Shown: piece after piece, positions 53,688 to 64,000 of the stretch
Position numbering within the stretch: the stretch's first letter is position 1
Layout: the number at the start of each line of letters is the position of its first letter
Assembly (NCBI GenBank): GCA_000016765.1
Contig: CP000699.1
Location: 620,001 to 684,000 of the forward strand
DNA length: 64,000 nt
Direction of reading: 5' to 3'
DNA from: Rhizorhabdus wittichii RW1
GTDB taxonomy: Bacteria > Pseudomonadota > Alphaproteobacteria > Sphingomonadales > Sphingomonadaceae
Notes under the pieces: model-generated
Database searches by the model: none
What the model saw: only the letters and a program-made list of their open reading frames with translations
Told to the model about the DNA's origin: nothing
Made by a program: the position numbers and the translations under genes

Positions 53688-54242
53688 GTGGAGAATTCCG
53701 GCGGTATTCAGGCTAGCCTCAGCGGACGTTATGCGACCGCGTTGTTCGGTCTCGCACGGGACGAAAAGGCGATCGACGCGGTCTCCGCGAGCCTTCAGTC
53801 GCTCAAGGCCGCGCTGACCGAATCGGACGACTTCCGTCGGTTGACGACGAGCCCGCTCGTTTCGCGCGACGAGGCGATGAAGGCGGTGGCCGCGACGGCC
53901 GCGAGCCTCGGCATCGATCCCCTCACCACCAAGTTCCTCGGCGTGCTCGCGCAGAATCGCCGCCTCGGCCAGCTCGGCGCGGTGATCCGCTCCTTCGGGA
54001 CGCTCTCGGCCCGACACCGCGGCGAGACCACTGCCGAGGTCACCTCGGCCCACCCGCTGACCGCCACCCAGGTCAAGGCCCTGAAGGCCAAGCTCAAGAC
54101 CCAGCTCGACCGCGACGTCGCAGTCGATCTCACCGTCGATCCGTCCATCCTCGGCGGCCTGATCGTCAAGATCGGCTCGCGCCAGATCGACGGTTCGATC
54201 CGCTCCAAACTGAACTCCCTCGCGATTGCGATGAAAGGCTGA
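53688..54242 (+). CDS. atpH: ATP synthase F1 subunit delta
   Basis: The delta subunit links F1 to the peripheral stalk. The 184-residue protein starts with GTG 53688 (GGGGGAA upstream) and shows the family pattern: [38 protein letters not shown] and the C-terminal [30 protein letters not shown]. It heads the F1 operon; the F0 genes are not here, as is common in alphaproteobacteria. Confidence 0.95.
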
Positions 54243-54244
54243 AC

Positions 54245-55774
<1,530 letters not shown>

Positions 55775-55834
55775 CATACTGATATCTCACCCGGCCTTGC
55801 GCCGGGTGAAGCAGGACGGAAGAGACAAGACTAG

Positions 55835-56719
55835 ATGGCAAGTCTCAAGGCCCTCAAGGTCCGCATCACTTCGGTGAAGTCGACCCAGAAGATCACCAAG
55901 GCGATGAAGATGGTCGCCGCCGCGAAGCTGCGCCGCGCGCAGATGGCTGCGGAAGCCGGTCGCCCCTATGCCGAGCGGCTGGACGCGGTGATGTCGAGCC
56001 TCGCTTCGAAGGTGACGGTCGGGCCGCAGAGCCCGAAGCTGCTCGCCGGGACCGGCAACGACCAGGTTCACCTGCTCGTCGTCGCGACCTCGGAGCGCGG
56101 CCTCGCCGGTGCGTTCAACACCAACATCGTCCGTGCCGCGCGCAAGACCGCGGACAGCCTGATCGCGCAGGGCAAGACGGTGAAATTCTACCTGATCGGC
56201 AAGAAGGGCCGCGCCGTGCTGCAGCGGCTCTTCCCCGGCAAGATCGTCCACCAGGTCGACCAGAGCCACATCAAGAACGTCGCATTCAGCGATGCCCATA
56301 TGGTGGCCGAAGACCTGATCGGTCGCTATTCGGCCGGCGAGTTCGATGTCGCGCACCTGTTCTTCGCCAAGTTCCAGTCGGCGCTGGTCCAGGAGCCGAC
56401 CGAGTTGCAGATCATCCCGGTCCCGCTGACCGCCGACACCGGCGCGGCGGCAACGGGCGCCTCGGCGGCGGTCGAATATGAGCCGGACGAGGAAGCGATC
56501 CTCACCGAGCTGCTGCCGCGCAACGTCGCCGTCCAGCTGTTCCGCGCGATGCTGGAGAATGCCGCGTCCGAACAGGGCAGCCGCATGACCGCGATGGACA
56601 ACGCGACCCGCAATGCCGGCGAGATGATCAACAAGCTGACGATCCAGTACAACCGGACCCGTCAGGCGGCGATCACCACCGAGCTCATCGAAATCATCGC
56701 TGGCGCTGAAGCGCTGTAA
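55835..56719 (+). CDS. atpG: ATP synthase F1 subunit gamma
   Basis: The 294-residue gamma subunit forms the central rotor shaft. It begins [30 protein letters not shown]-like with both long helices, and ends [23 protein letters not shown], both highly conserved. The usual length and position between atpA and atpD confirm it. Confidence 0.98.
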   Translation: MASLKALKVRITSVKSTQKITKAMKMVAAAKLRRAQMAAEAGRPYAERLDAVMSSLASKVTVGPQSPKLLAGTGNDQVHLLVVATSERGLAGAFNTNIVRAARKTADSLIAQGKTVKFYLIGKKGRAVLQRLFPGKIVHQVDQSHIKNVAFSDAHMVAEDLIGRYSAGEFDVAHLFFAKFQSALVQEPTELQIIPVPLTADTGAAATGASAAVEYEPDEEAILTELLPRNVAVQLFRAMLENAASEQGSRMTAMDNATRNAGEMINKLTIQYNRTRQAAITTELIEIIAGAEAL

Positions 56720-58198
<1,479 letters not shown>

Positions 58199-58211
58199 TC
58201 CCACCCCCTAT

Positions 58212-58235
58212 CCCCTCCCTTGAACCGGAGGGGGG
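58212..58235. repeat. Family D hairpin half between atpD and atpC (carries the SD)
   Basis: CCCCTCCCTTGAACCGGAGGGGGG is a hairpin like those in family D. Its 3' arm GGAGGGGGGAGA supplies the Shine-Dalgarno of atpC, ten bases before the ATG at 58245. Confidence 0.65.
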
Positions 58236-58244
58236 AGACGTAGA

Positions 58245-58508
58245 ATGGCAGACCTGCATTTCGAACTCGTCACCCCGGAAAGGCTCCTCCGCTCGGAGGA
58301 GGTCCATATGGTGGTGGTCCCCGGTTCCGAGGGCGACTTCGGCGTGCTCGCGGGCCATGCGCCCTTCATGTCGACGGTCCGCTCGGGCGAACTGGCGATC
58401 TACTCGAGCCCGACCACGGTTGCCGCGCGCATCCATGTCGAGGGCGGCTTCGCCGAGGTCAACGAGAAGGGCCTGACGGTGCTGGCGGAGCAGGCGACCG
58501 AAGCCTGA
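58245..58508 (+). CDS. atpC: ATP synthase F1 subunit epsilon, short form
   Basis: The 87-residue protein has only the N-terminal beta-sandwich domain ([58 protein letters not shown]). The E. coli subunit (139 residues) has a C-terminal helical domain that inhibits ATP hydrolysis; it is absent. In alphaproteobacteria a separate zeta protein can take that role. It ends the F1 operon; a terminator follows 30 bp on. Confidence 0.94.
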   Translation: MADLHFELVTPERLLRSEEVHMVVVPGSEGDFGVLAGHAPFMSTVRSGELAIYSSPTTVAARIHVEGGFAEVNEKGLTVLAEQATEA

Positions 58509-58537
58509 TCCCCTGCCCCCGCGGCAAGACACAGGAC

Positions 58538-58571
58538 AAGGCCCGGCGCAGCGATGCGACCGGGCCTTTTC
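58538..58571 (+). terminator. Intrinsic terminator of the atp operon
   Basis: GGCCCGG (58540-58546) pairs with CCGGGCC (58560-58566), and an inner CGCA/TGCG pairing extends the stem. A TTTT tail follows. It ends transcription after atpC. Confidence 0.85.
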
Positions 58572-58580
58572 TAATAGCAT

Positions 58581-58668
58581 CGTCATCCCGGCGAAAACCG
58601 GGATCTCCCTTCTTCTCCTTTCCCATGCGGCACGAAGGCAGTGAGATCCGGCTTTCGCCGGGATGACG
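58581..58668. repeat. REP-like doublet, family C
   Basis: It opens CGTCATCCCGGCGAAAACCGGGATCTCC and ends GAGATCCGGCTTTCGCCGGGATGACG, between the atp terminator and the ArsR gene. It matches the copies at 14860 and 23459. Confidence 0.8.
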
Positions 58669-58683
58669 GGATGGTGATCCGAC

Positions 58684-59037
58684 CTACTCCTCGACGAACG
58701 CCTTGAGCCGCAGCAGCGCATCGTCCCACTGCGCCGCAACCCGGTCGAGATAGGCGCGCGCCATATCGAGCGGTTCGGGGCGACAGGCGTAGCGGCTCTC
58801 CCGCCCATGGCGGAGGCTCTCGACCAGGCCGACGTCCTGCAACACCCGCAGATGCTTGGTCACCGCCTGGCGGGTCAGGTCGGTGTCGGCGGCGAGCATC
58901 GTGATCGAGCGGGTGCGCCCGTCGCTGAGCCGCATCAGCAGCGACAGCCGGGTGCGGTCCCCCAGCGCCGCGAAGATCGGCGCCGGGTCGGTCGCGCGGG
59001 CGGTCTCAACCATCGACGCCAGCGTCGACATGGGCAC
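58684..59037 (-). CDS. ArsR family transcriptional regulator
   Basis: The 117-residue protein has an ArsR-type winged helix (PIFAALGDRTRLSLLMRLSDG, DLTRQAVTKHLRVLQDVGLVE) and a C-terminal dimer helix. No metal-binding Cys motif is seen, so it probably senses a small molecule or is the SRPBCC-linked subtype. It overlaps the end of the SRPBCC gene by about 30 bp and is cotranscribed downstream of it, the reverse of the usual order. Confidence 0.88.
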   Translation of the reverse strand: MPMSTLASMVETARATDPAPIFAALGDRTRLSLLMRLSDGRTRSITMLAADTDLTRQAVTKHLRVLQDVGLVESLRHGRESRYACRPEPLDMARAYLDRVAAQWDDALLRLKAFVEE

Positions 59038-59464
59038 GGATATTCTCGACCTGCGCGGTCCACCCCCCGCTGTTCATCCGGATCGCCTCGTCGCGGCGAT
59101 GCGCGGGGATGTGGTCGAAGCCCGATTCGGTGACGATCAGCCGTGTCCCCGCCCCCACCGGTTCAAGCTGGAATTCGACGAGAGTCGGCTCCTCCTGCGA
59201 ATAGTCGACCGCCGGATCGATCGCATAGGGATGCCAGGTGAAGGCGAAGCGGCGCGGTTCCTCCATCGCGACGATCCGCACGTTCCAGCGGACATGCTCG
59301 TAGCCCTCGTGCGTGATGTGCCCCGTCGCCGGCTGGCCCACGACGAAGGGCTGCTCGATCGCGACGCGGAACCATTGCCCGAACTCGCGGTGATCGGTGA
59401 GCGCGCGCCACACCCGGTCGATGGGTGCGCGAAGGTCGACGGTGCGTTCGATAGAATTGGTCAT
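59006..59464 (-). CDS. SRPBCC / AHSA1 family protein
   Basis: The 152-residue protein has the AHSA1 START-like fold with a hydrophobic cavity: NSIERTVDLRAPIDRVWRAL, GQWFRVAIEQPF, RFAFTWHPYAIDP and GTRLIVTESGFDHIP. ATG 59464 (MTNSIERT) fits the family N-terminus. Such proteins are usually encoded beside an ArsR regulator and bind a hydrophobic ligand. The gene is first in a two-gene operon whose promoter holds a perfect 16-bp inverted repeat. Confidence 0.87.
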   Translation of the reverse strand: MTNSIERTVDLRAPIDRVWRALTDHREFGQWFRVAIEQPFVVGQPATGHITHEGYEHVRWNVRIVAMEEPRRFAFTWHPYAIDPAVDYSQEEPTLVEFQLEPVGAGTRLIVTESGFDHIPAHRRDEAIRMNSGGWTAQVENIRAHVDAGVDG

Positions 59465-59503
59465 GGCAGGCAACCTCCTGATTGCCAGGCATCATGCTCC
59501 TTG

Positions 59504-59541
59504 GGGCATAATATGCAACCATTAAGTTGCATATTATGCCC
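59504..59541 (-). promoter_or_regulatory. Perfect 16-bp inverted repeat, probable ArsR operator
   Basis: GGGCATAATATGCAAC (59504-59519) and GTTGCATATTATGCCC (59526-59541) are exact complements across six bases (cattaa). It lies 40-77 bp upstream of the SRPBCC start. TATTAT and CATAAT within it could be -10 sequences, so a bound repressor would block transcription. Confidence 0.65.
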
Positions 59542-59643
59542 GCTGCAAGTTCGGTAAGAATCTCCAAACCCGTTTCAGTTCAAACTGAAAGCCGCTCCTT
59601 CCTGGTATAAGGTCGGGCACGGCATCACGGGAATCGTCAGCGC

Positions 59644-61464
59644 ATGGCATCGATCAGTTCGCTTCAGCAGACCGAAGTCACCTTCCTGTCCGGGATCAAT
59701 GCCAGCGGCATTCTCGCCGGCGAAAGCTACTGGACCTGGAACGTCGACAACCCCGCCACCTACAATCCGGCGGACAACTACACCGCCAAATTCGGCGCCG
59801 GCACGGCCGGCACCGGCGCCACGATCAGCTATGCCTTCGACATCGCATCGAATTGGAGCGCGGTCGAGCAATCGGCCTTCGCGTCGGCGGCCGCGCTCTG
59901 GTCGGCCGTGGCCGACGTCACCTTCGTCCAGGCCAGCCCCGGCACCGCCGAGGTGATCCTGCGGCGCGGGAGCGACGGCCACGCCTCGGGCGGCCAGAAC
60001 ACGTTCTTCCCGGGCAGCACCGGAACGACGACGATCGGCCGCGCGCGGGACGGCGCGATCGAGATCGACACCAGCGCGGCGGGTTTCGGGCCGATCGGCT
60101 CGACGTTCAGCGAATATGGCGGCTATCCTTATACGACGCTGGTTCACGAATGGGGCCATGTGTTGGGCCTCGGCCATGGCGGCGCCTATGACGAGAGCCT
60201 CGACTTCGGCTCGCCGCGCTACACCAGCTTCGACTCGCGGGCCTGGACGCTGATGTCCTACAACGATCCCGACAGCGGCTTTTCCTGGGGCACGTCGCGC
60301 GCCAGCGACGGGTTGCTCTATCGCAACACGCCGGTCACGCCGATGCCGCTCGACATCGTCGCGATCCAGCGGATCTACGGGGTCGCCGTCGATACGCCGC
60401 TGTCGGGCGGGCAGGTCTACGGCTTCAACAGCAACATCGCCGGCCCGATCGCCAAATATTTCGACTTCACCCAGAACAGCCGGCCGATCGTCACGCTGTG
60501 GAACAAGGGGGTCGGCAACACGCTCGACGTGTCGGGCTTCACCAGCCCCTCGACGATCGACCTGCACGACGGCGCGTTCAGCAGCGTCACCGGCCTGAAG
60601 AACGACATCGCGATCGCCTATGGCACCCGGATCGACAGCGCGATCACCGGCCCCGGCAACGACACGATCGTCGGCAACGACAACAGCAACGTCATCATGG
60701 CCGGCGCGGGCAACGACTCCATCACCGGCGGCAGCGGCAACGACCATCTCTACGGCGCCGCCTCCCGCGCGGTGCAGGGCGACGGTTCGGACACGATCAC
60801 CGGCGGCGCCGGCAACGACTATCTCCAGGGCAATGCCGGCGACGACCGGCTCGACGGCGGCACCGGATCGGACCGGATCCAGGGCGGCCAGGGCAATGAC
60901 AGCATCGTCGGCAATAGCGGCAACGACAGTGTCAACGGCAATCTGGGCAGCGATACGATCGACGGCGGCGAAGGCAATGATTCGCTGCGCGGCGGCCAGG
61001 GCGGCGACAGCATCCAGGGCGGCGCCGGCAACGACGTGCTGCTGGGCGACCTCGGCGACGACACGCTGGCCGGCGGCGCGGGCATCGACATCCTCACCGG
61101 TGGCGGCGATGCCGACGTTTTCGCCTTCGCGACCGGCGACGCGACCTTCGCCACGAGCGGCGCGCTCGCCTACATGACCGACATGATCGCCGACTTCACC
61201 GACGGCACCGACCATATCCACCTGGGCTTCGGCGTGCCCAGCGGCGTCGCCTATGATCCTGGCGCGTTCGACACGCTGGCCCAGGCTGTCGCCGCGGCGC
61301 AGGCCCGGCTCGATGGCGGCGCGGGCTTCACCGACGTGGCGGTGCTCAAGGTCGGCGGCGACCTCTATCTCTTCTACGATCCGGGCAGCTCGTCGCCGAT
61401 CGAGGCGATCAAGCTCGCCGGCCTGTCCGATCCGGCCGCGATCAGCGTGGCCGACTTCGTCTGA
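59644..61464 (+). CDS. Serralysin-like M10 metalloprotease with RTX repeats
   Basis: The 606-residue protein has no classical signal peptide, as expected for type I secretion. The zinc motif HEWGHVLGLGH occupies 168-178 (HExxHxxGxxH) and a Met-turn is seen in LMSYNDP. From about residue 340 there are GGxGNDxLxG calcium-binding nonapeptides (GGSGNDHLYG, GGAGNDYLQG, GGQGNDSIVG and others), and the C-terminus has a typical hydrophobic secretion signal end. No T1SS genes adjoin it. Confidence 0.9.
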   Translation: MASISSLQQTEVTFLSGINASGILAGESYWTWNVDNPATYNPADNYTAKFGAGTAGTGATISYAFDIASNWSAVEQSAFASAAALWSAVADVTFVQASPGTAEVILRRGSDGHASGGQNTFFPGSTGTTTIGRARDGAIEIDTSAAGFGPIGSTFSEYGGYPYTTLVHEWGHVLGLGHGGAYDESLDFGSPRYTSFDSRAWTLMSYNDPDSGFSWGTSRASDGLLYRNTPVTPMPLDIVAIQRIYGVAVDTPLSGGQVYGFNSNIAGPIAKYFDFTQNSRPIVTLWNKGVGNTLDVSGFTSPSTIDLHDGAFSSVTGLKNDIAIAYGTRIDSAITGPGNDTIVGNDNSNVIMAGAGNDSITGGSGNDHLYGAASRAVQGDGSDTITGGAGNDYLQGNAGDDRLDGGTGSDRIQGGQGNDSIVGNSGNDSVNGNLGSDTIDGGEGNDSLRGGQGGDSIQGGAGNDVLLGDLGDDTLAGGAGIDILTGGGDADVFAFATGDATFATSGALAYMTDMIADFTDGTDHIHLGFGVPSGVAYDPGAFDTLAQAVAAAQARLDGGAGFTDVAVLKVGGDLYLFYDPGSSSPIEAIKLAGLSDPAAISVADFV

Positions 61465-61559
61465 TCGAACCGATGACCAACGCCCAATTAACCGATTCTG
61501 AGGGGTTTGCCGTTACCCGATGACCGTTCGGCCGGAACTGGCCGTCGGGGACTGATCGA

Positions 61560-63125
61560 ATGAGTGCTTTCGGCAAGCGTGGAGCGATGACGCACGGGGC
61601 CAAGCCCGCCTTCGGCGTGGCGCGCCCGATGCACGTCGACAGCGCGCCCGGACCGCTGACCGGCGGGCTGCAATTCCCGTCGATCGACAGCGCCGCCTTC
61701 CCCGGCGCGGGCACCGATCCCTTCGCCGGCCTGCCGAGCTTCGACGATCCGATCGCGGTGAGCGAGGAGGACGTCGCCCTCCCCAAGCATGCCGACGCGA
61801 TGGCGCGGCTCGCGATCCGCGAGGCCTCGTCGGGCGATGCCGGCCGCGCGCGGGTCGAGGGGTTCGAGGCGTCGATCCACAAGATCAAGGAACAGGTGCT
61901 TCCCCGCCTGCTCGAACGGGTCGACCCCGAAGCCGCCGCCTCGCTGAGCAAGGACGAGTTGGCCGAGGAGTTCCGCCCGATCATCGGCGAGGTGCTCGCC
62001 GAGCTGCGCATCACCCTCAACCGCCGCGAGCAGTTCGCGCTCGAAAAGGTGCTGATCGACGAGCTGCTCGGCCTGGGGCCGCTCGAGGAGCTGCTGAGCG
62101 ACCCGTTGATCACCGACATCATGGTCAACGGCCCCGAGCAGACCTATGTCGAGCGCAAGGGCAAGCTCGAGCTCGCCAAGGTCACCTTCCGCGACGAGGA
62201 GCATCTGTTCCAGATCGCCCAGCGCATCGTCTCCAAGGTCGGCCGCCGGGTCGACCAGACCACGCCGCTGGCCGACGCGCGCCTGACCGACGGCAGCCGC
62301 GTCAACGTCATCGTCCCGCCGCTGTCGCTGCGCGGCACGGCGATCTCGATCCGCAAATTCTCGTCCAAGCCGATCACGCTCGACATGATGGCGCGCAGCG
62401 GATCGATGAGCGAGCAGATGGCGACGATGCTCAAGATCGCCGGGGCGAGCCGCTTCAACATCGTCATCTCGGGCGGCACCGGATCGGGCAAGACGACGAT
62501 GCTCAACGCGCTGTCGAAGATGATCGACCCGGGCGAGCGCGTCGTCACCATCGAGGACGCGGCCGAGCTCCGGCTGCAGCAGCCGCACTGGCTGCCGCTC
62601 GAGACGCGGCCCGCCAATCTGGAAGGCCAGGGCGCGATCACGATCCGCGACCTCGTCGTCAACGCGCTGCGCATGCGGCCCGACCGCATCATCCTGGGCG
62701 AGATTCGCGGGCCGGAATGTTTCGACATGCTGGCCGCGATGAACACCGGTCATGACGGATCGATGTGCACCCTCCACTCCAACAGCCCGCGCGAGGCGCT
62801 GGCGCGCATGGAGAACATGGTGATGATGTCGGACATCAAGGTGCCCAAGGAGGCGATCTCGAAGCAGATCGCCGACTCGGTCGACCTGATCGTCCAAGTC
62901 AAGCGCCTGCGCGACGGATCGCGCCGCGTCACCAGCATCACCGAGGTGCTGGGCATGGAAGGTCCGGTGATCATCACCCAGGAACTGTTCAAGTTCGAAT
63001 ATCATGCCGAGGATTCGGAAGGCCGGATCATCGGCGAATTCGCGACCTCGGGCCTGCGACCCTACACGATCGAGAAAGCGCGCCAGTTCGGCTTCGATCA
63101 GCCGCTGCTCGAAGCCTGCCTCTGA
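61560..63125 (+). CDS. cpaF: CpaF/TadA type secretion ATPase
   Basis: The 521-residue protein has the GSPII-E/TadA core: TDIMVNGPEQTYVERKGKL, Walker A SGGTGSGKTTMLNALS, TIEDAAELRLQQPHW and GEIRGPECFDML. It powers Flp (Tad) pilus assembly. The N-terminal 130 residues are variable and Pro-rich. It follows the RTX protease gene by 95 bp. The other cpa/tad genes are not in this window, although two Flp pilins are 12 kb upstream. Confidence 0.94.
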   Translation: MSAFGKRGAMTHGAKPAFGVARPMHVDSAPGPLTGGLQFPSIDSAAFPGAGTDPFAGLPSFDDPIAVSEEDVALPKHADAMARLAIREASSGDAGRARVEGFEASIHKIKEQVLPRLLERVDPEAAASLSKDELAEEFRPIIGEVLAELRITLNRREQFALEKVLIDELLGLGPLEELLSDPLITDIMVNGPEQTYVERKGKLELAKVTFRDEEHLFQIAQRIVSKVGRRVDQTTPLADARLTDGSRVNVIVPPLSLRGTAISIRKFSSKPITLDMMARSGSMSEQMATMLKIAGASRFNIVISGGTGSGKTTMLNALSKMIDPGERVVTIEDAAELRLQQPHWLPLETRPANLEGQGAITIRDLVVNALRMRPDRIILGEIRGPECFDMLAAMNTGHDGSMCTLHSNSPREALARMENMVMMSDIKVPKEAISKQIADSVDLIVQVKRLRDGSRRVTSITEVLGMEGPVIITQELFKFEYHAEDSEGRIIGEFATSGLRPYTIEKARQFGFDQPLLEACL

Positions 63126-63134
63126 AACTCCGCC

Positions 63135-63335
63135 CTATTTATCGCCGATCCACCATGCGGCGAACAACGCCGTCATGATCAGCGCGAGCACCGTGACCAG
63201 CGGCCAGGGGACCCATCCGGTCCGTCCCGCCTGGCGATCCGCCTCGCGCCGGCGGTGGCGGCGCCAGTCGGCCGCGACGGACAGCACCGCCAGCGCGACG
63301 AAGAGAAGGGTCGGCCAAGCATAATCCGATTGCAC
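63135..63335 (-). CDS. Small membrane protein with two helices (hypothetical)
   Basis: The 66-residue protein has two hydrophobic segments (WPTLLFVALAVLSVAA and WPLVTVLALIMTALFAAWWIG) joined by a basic, Arg-rich loop (DWRRHRRREADRQAGR). The topology would be a hairpin with the loop in the cytosol. No family is recognised. It is convergent with cpaF (stop to stop 9 bp apart) and divergent from the gene starting at 63389. Confidence 0.6.
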   Translation of the reverse strand: MQSDYAWPTLLFVALAVLSVAADWRRHRRREADRQAGRTGWVPWPLVTVLALIMTALFAAWWIGDK

Positions 63336-63388
63336 CTTTGCGCCGCTCCGTCTTCATTACGCCGATGTTCCATATCGGGAGACCACCG

Positions 63389-64000
63389 GTGCGTTACCCG
63401 CTTTATGCCGCCCTCGCCATCGCCCTGATCGCGCCCGCCGCCATCGCCCCCGCAGCATCGGCCAGCGCCGCCAAGGCCGACCCCGCCGTCGCCAAGGCGG
63501 TCGCCGACACCAGGCGCAGCGAGGCGAACCGCGCCCGCGACCAATATCGCCACCCGGCCGAGACGCTCGCCTTCTTCGACGTCCATCCGGGCCAGACGGT
63601 CGTCGAATTCTACCCCGGCGGCGGCTGGTACACCGAGATCCTGGCGCCAGTGCTGAAGGGCAATGGCAGCTATGTCGCGCTGGCCCCCGAGCGCGGGGTG
63701 GCGAGCACCACCGCGATGCTGGAGCGCAACAAGGACTGGTTCGGCCCGGTGACGATCGCGGCGTTCAGCCCGACCACGCCGTCGACGATCGCGCCCGGCA
63801 GCGCCGACCGCGTGCTGACCTTCCGCAACGTCCACAACCTGATCATGGCCGGCGACGCCGTCGCCGCGAAGGCCTTCGCCGACTTCTACGCCGCGCTGAA
63901 GCCGGGCGGCATCCTCGGCGTCGCCGACCATCGCCTGCCCGAGGACCAGGACAGCGCGCTGGAGAAGAAGAGCGGCTATATCAAGCGCTCGACGATTATC
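63389..64000 (+). CDS. Periplasmic SAM-dependent methyltransferase-like protein, N-terminal part
   Basis: The gene runs past the window end; 204 codons are visible. It has a signal peptide (ALAIALIAPAAIAPAASA) and a class I methyltransferase-like fold: YRHPAETLAFFDVHPGQTVVE, YPGGGWYTEILAPVL and FYAALKPGGILGVADHRLPED. A class I methyltransferase with a Sec signal is odd, because SAM is not expected in the periplasm; the family (often called 'class I SAM-dependent methyltransferase') is common in sphingomonads but its activity is unproven. GTG 63389 has GGGAGA upstream; ATG 63365 is the alternative. Confidence 0.75.
   Translation, partial: MRYPLYAALAIALIAPAAIAPAASASAAKADPAVAKAVADTRRSEANRARDQYRHPAETLAFFDVHPGQTVVEFYPGGGWYTEILAPVLKGNGSYVALAPERGVASTTAMLERNKDWFGPVTIAAFSPTTPSTIAPGSADRVLTFRNVHNLIMAGDAVAAKAFADFYAALKPGGILGVADHRLPEDQDSALEKKSGYIKRSTII

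Overview
The window reads as chromosomal DNA from a GC-rich alphaproteobacterium, most likely a sphingomonad (Sphingomonas / Rhizorhabdus-like). The grounds are very high GC in coding DNA, an F1-ATPase operon without F0 genes, an RcdA-like DUF1465 protein, a methionine pathway starting with a MetA-type acyltransferase, Flp pilins plus a CpaF ATPase, and many REP-like doublets of the type common in sphingomonads. The genus is inference. No prophage, insertion sequence, CRISPR array or rRNA operon was seen; one tRNA gene is present.

Layout. 1-5.9 kb: end of rdgB, hemW, a 27-codon hydrophobic mini-ORF, a penicillin-binding-protein-activator-like lipoprotein divergent from rsmI-yraN, gshB and a DedA protein. 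5.9-14.5 kb: rcdA-like gene, a MerR regulator, hisI, purF, an SDR enzyme, a cyclopropane-synthase-like methyltransferase, a ZraP-like protein, folE, a cytochrome b561 and a membrane glycosyltransferase. 14.5-17 kb: a PhnA/YjdM-like protein without its zinc ribbon, metA behind what looks like a compact SAM-I-clan riboswitch, and a phosphodiesterase. 17-23.4 kb: a tight three-gene electron-transfer operon (below), divergent from a CcmI-like TPR protein. 23.6-27.8 kb: clpX, clpP, tig and tRNA-Leu. 28-38.8 kb: a 1046-residue orphan protein, gatCAB, a DUF3089 hydrolase-ruvX pair, and pyrB with a catalytically dead PyrC partner. 38.8-49 kb: two divergent SPOR proteins, a PilZ-like protein, serB/miaA, ilvB-ilvN-ilvC, a YceI protein, a secreted helical protein and mutT. 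49-64 kb: two Flp pilins, an M48 protease, accA, hsp20, atpHAGDC, a SRPBCC-ArsR operon behind a perfect 16-bp palindrome, a serralysin-like RTX protease, cpaF, a small membrane protein and a truncated periplasmic methyltransferase-like gene.

Most striking system: the operon at 17097-22262 (minus strand). It encodes (i) a soluble NAD(P)H/FAD oxidoreductase fused to two cyclic-nucleotide-binding-type domains and a ferredoxin module with sixteen Cys for four [4Fe-4S] clusters; (ii) a five-helix membrane protein whose His99/His113 and His270/His284 show the 14-residue spacing of a diheme cytochrome b; and (iii) a single-span protein with a cytoplasmic FHA-like domain and ten CxxCH haem sites on the periplasmic side. 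Together they look like a wire from cytosolic NAD(P)H to the periplasm, with two kinds of signalling domain built in. I know of no described system with this composition.

The DNA is also rich in dispersed palindromic elements (at least four families with two to three copies each). One of them supplies the start codon and first 21 codons of hemW, and another half-element carries the ribosome-binding site of atpC.
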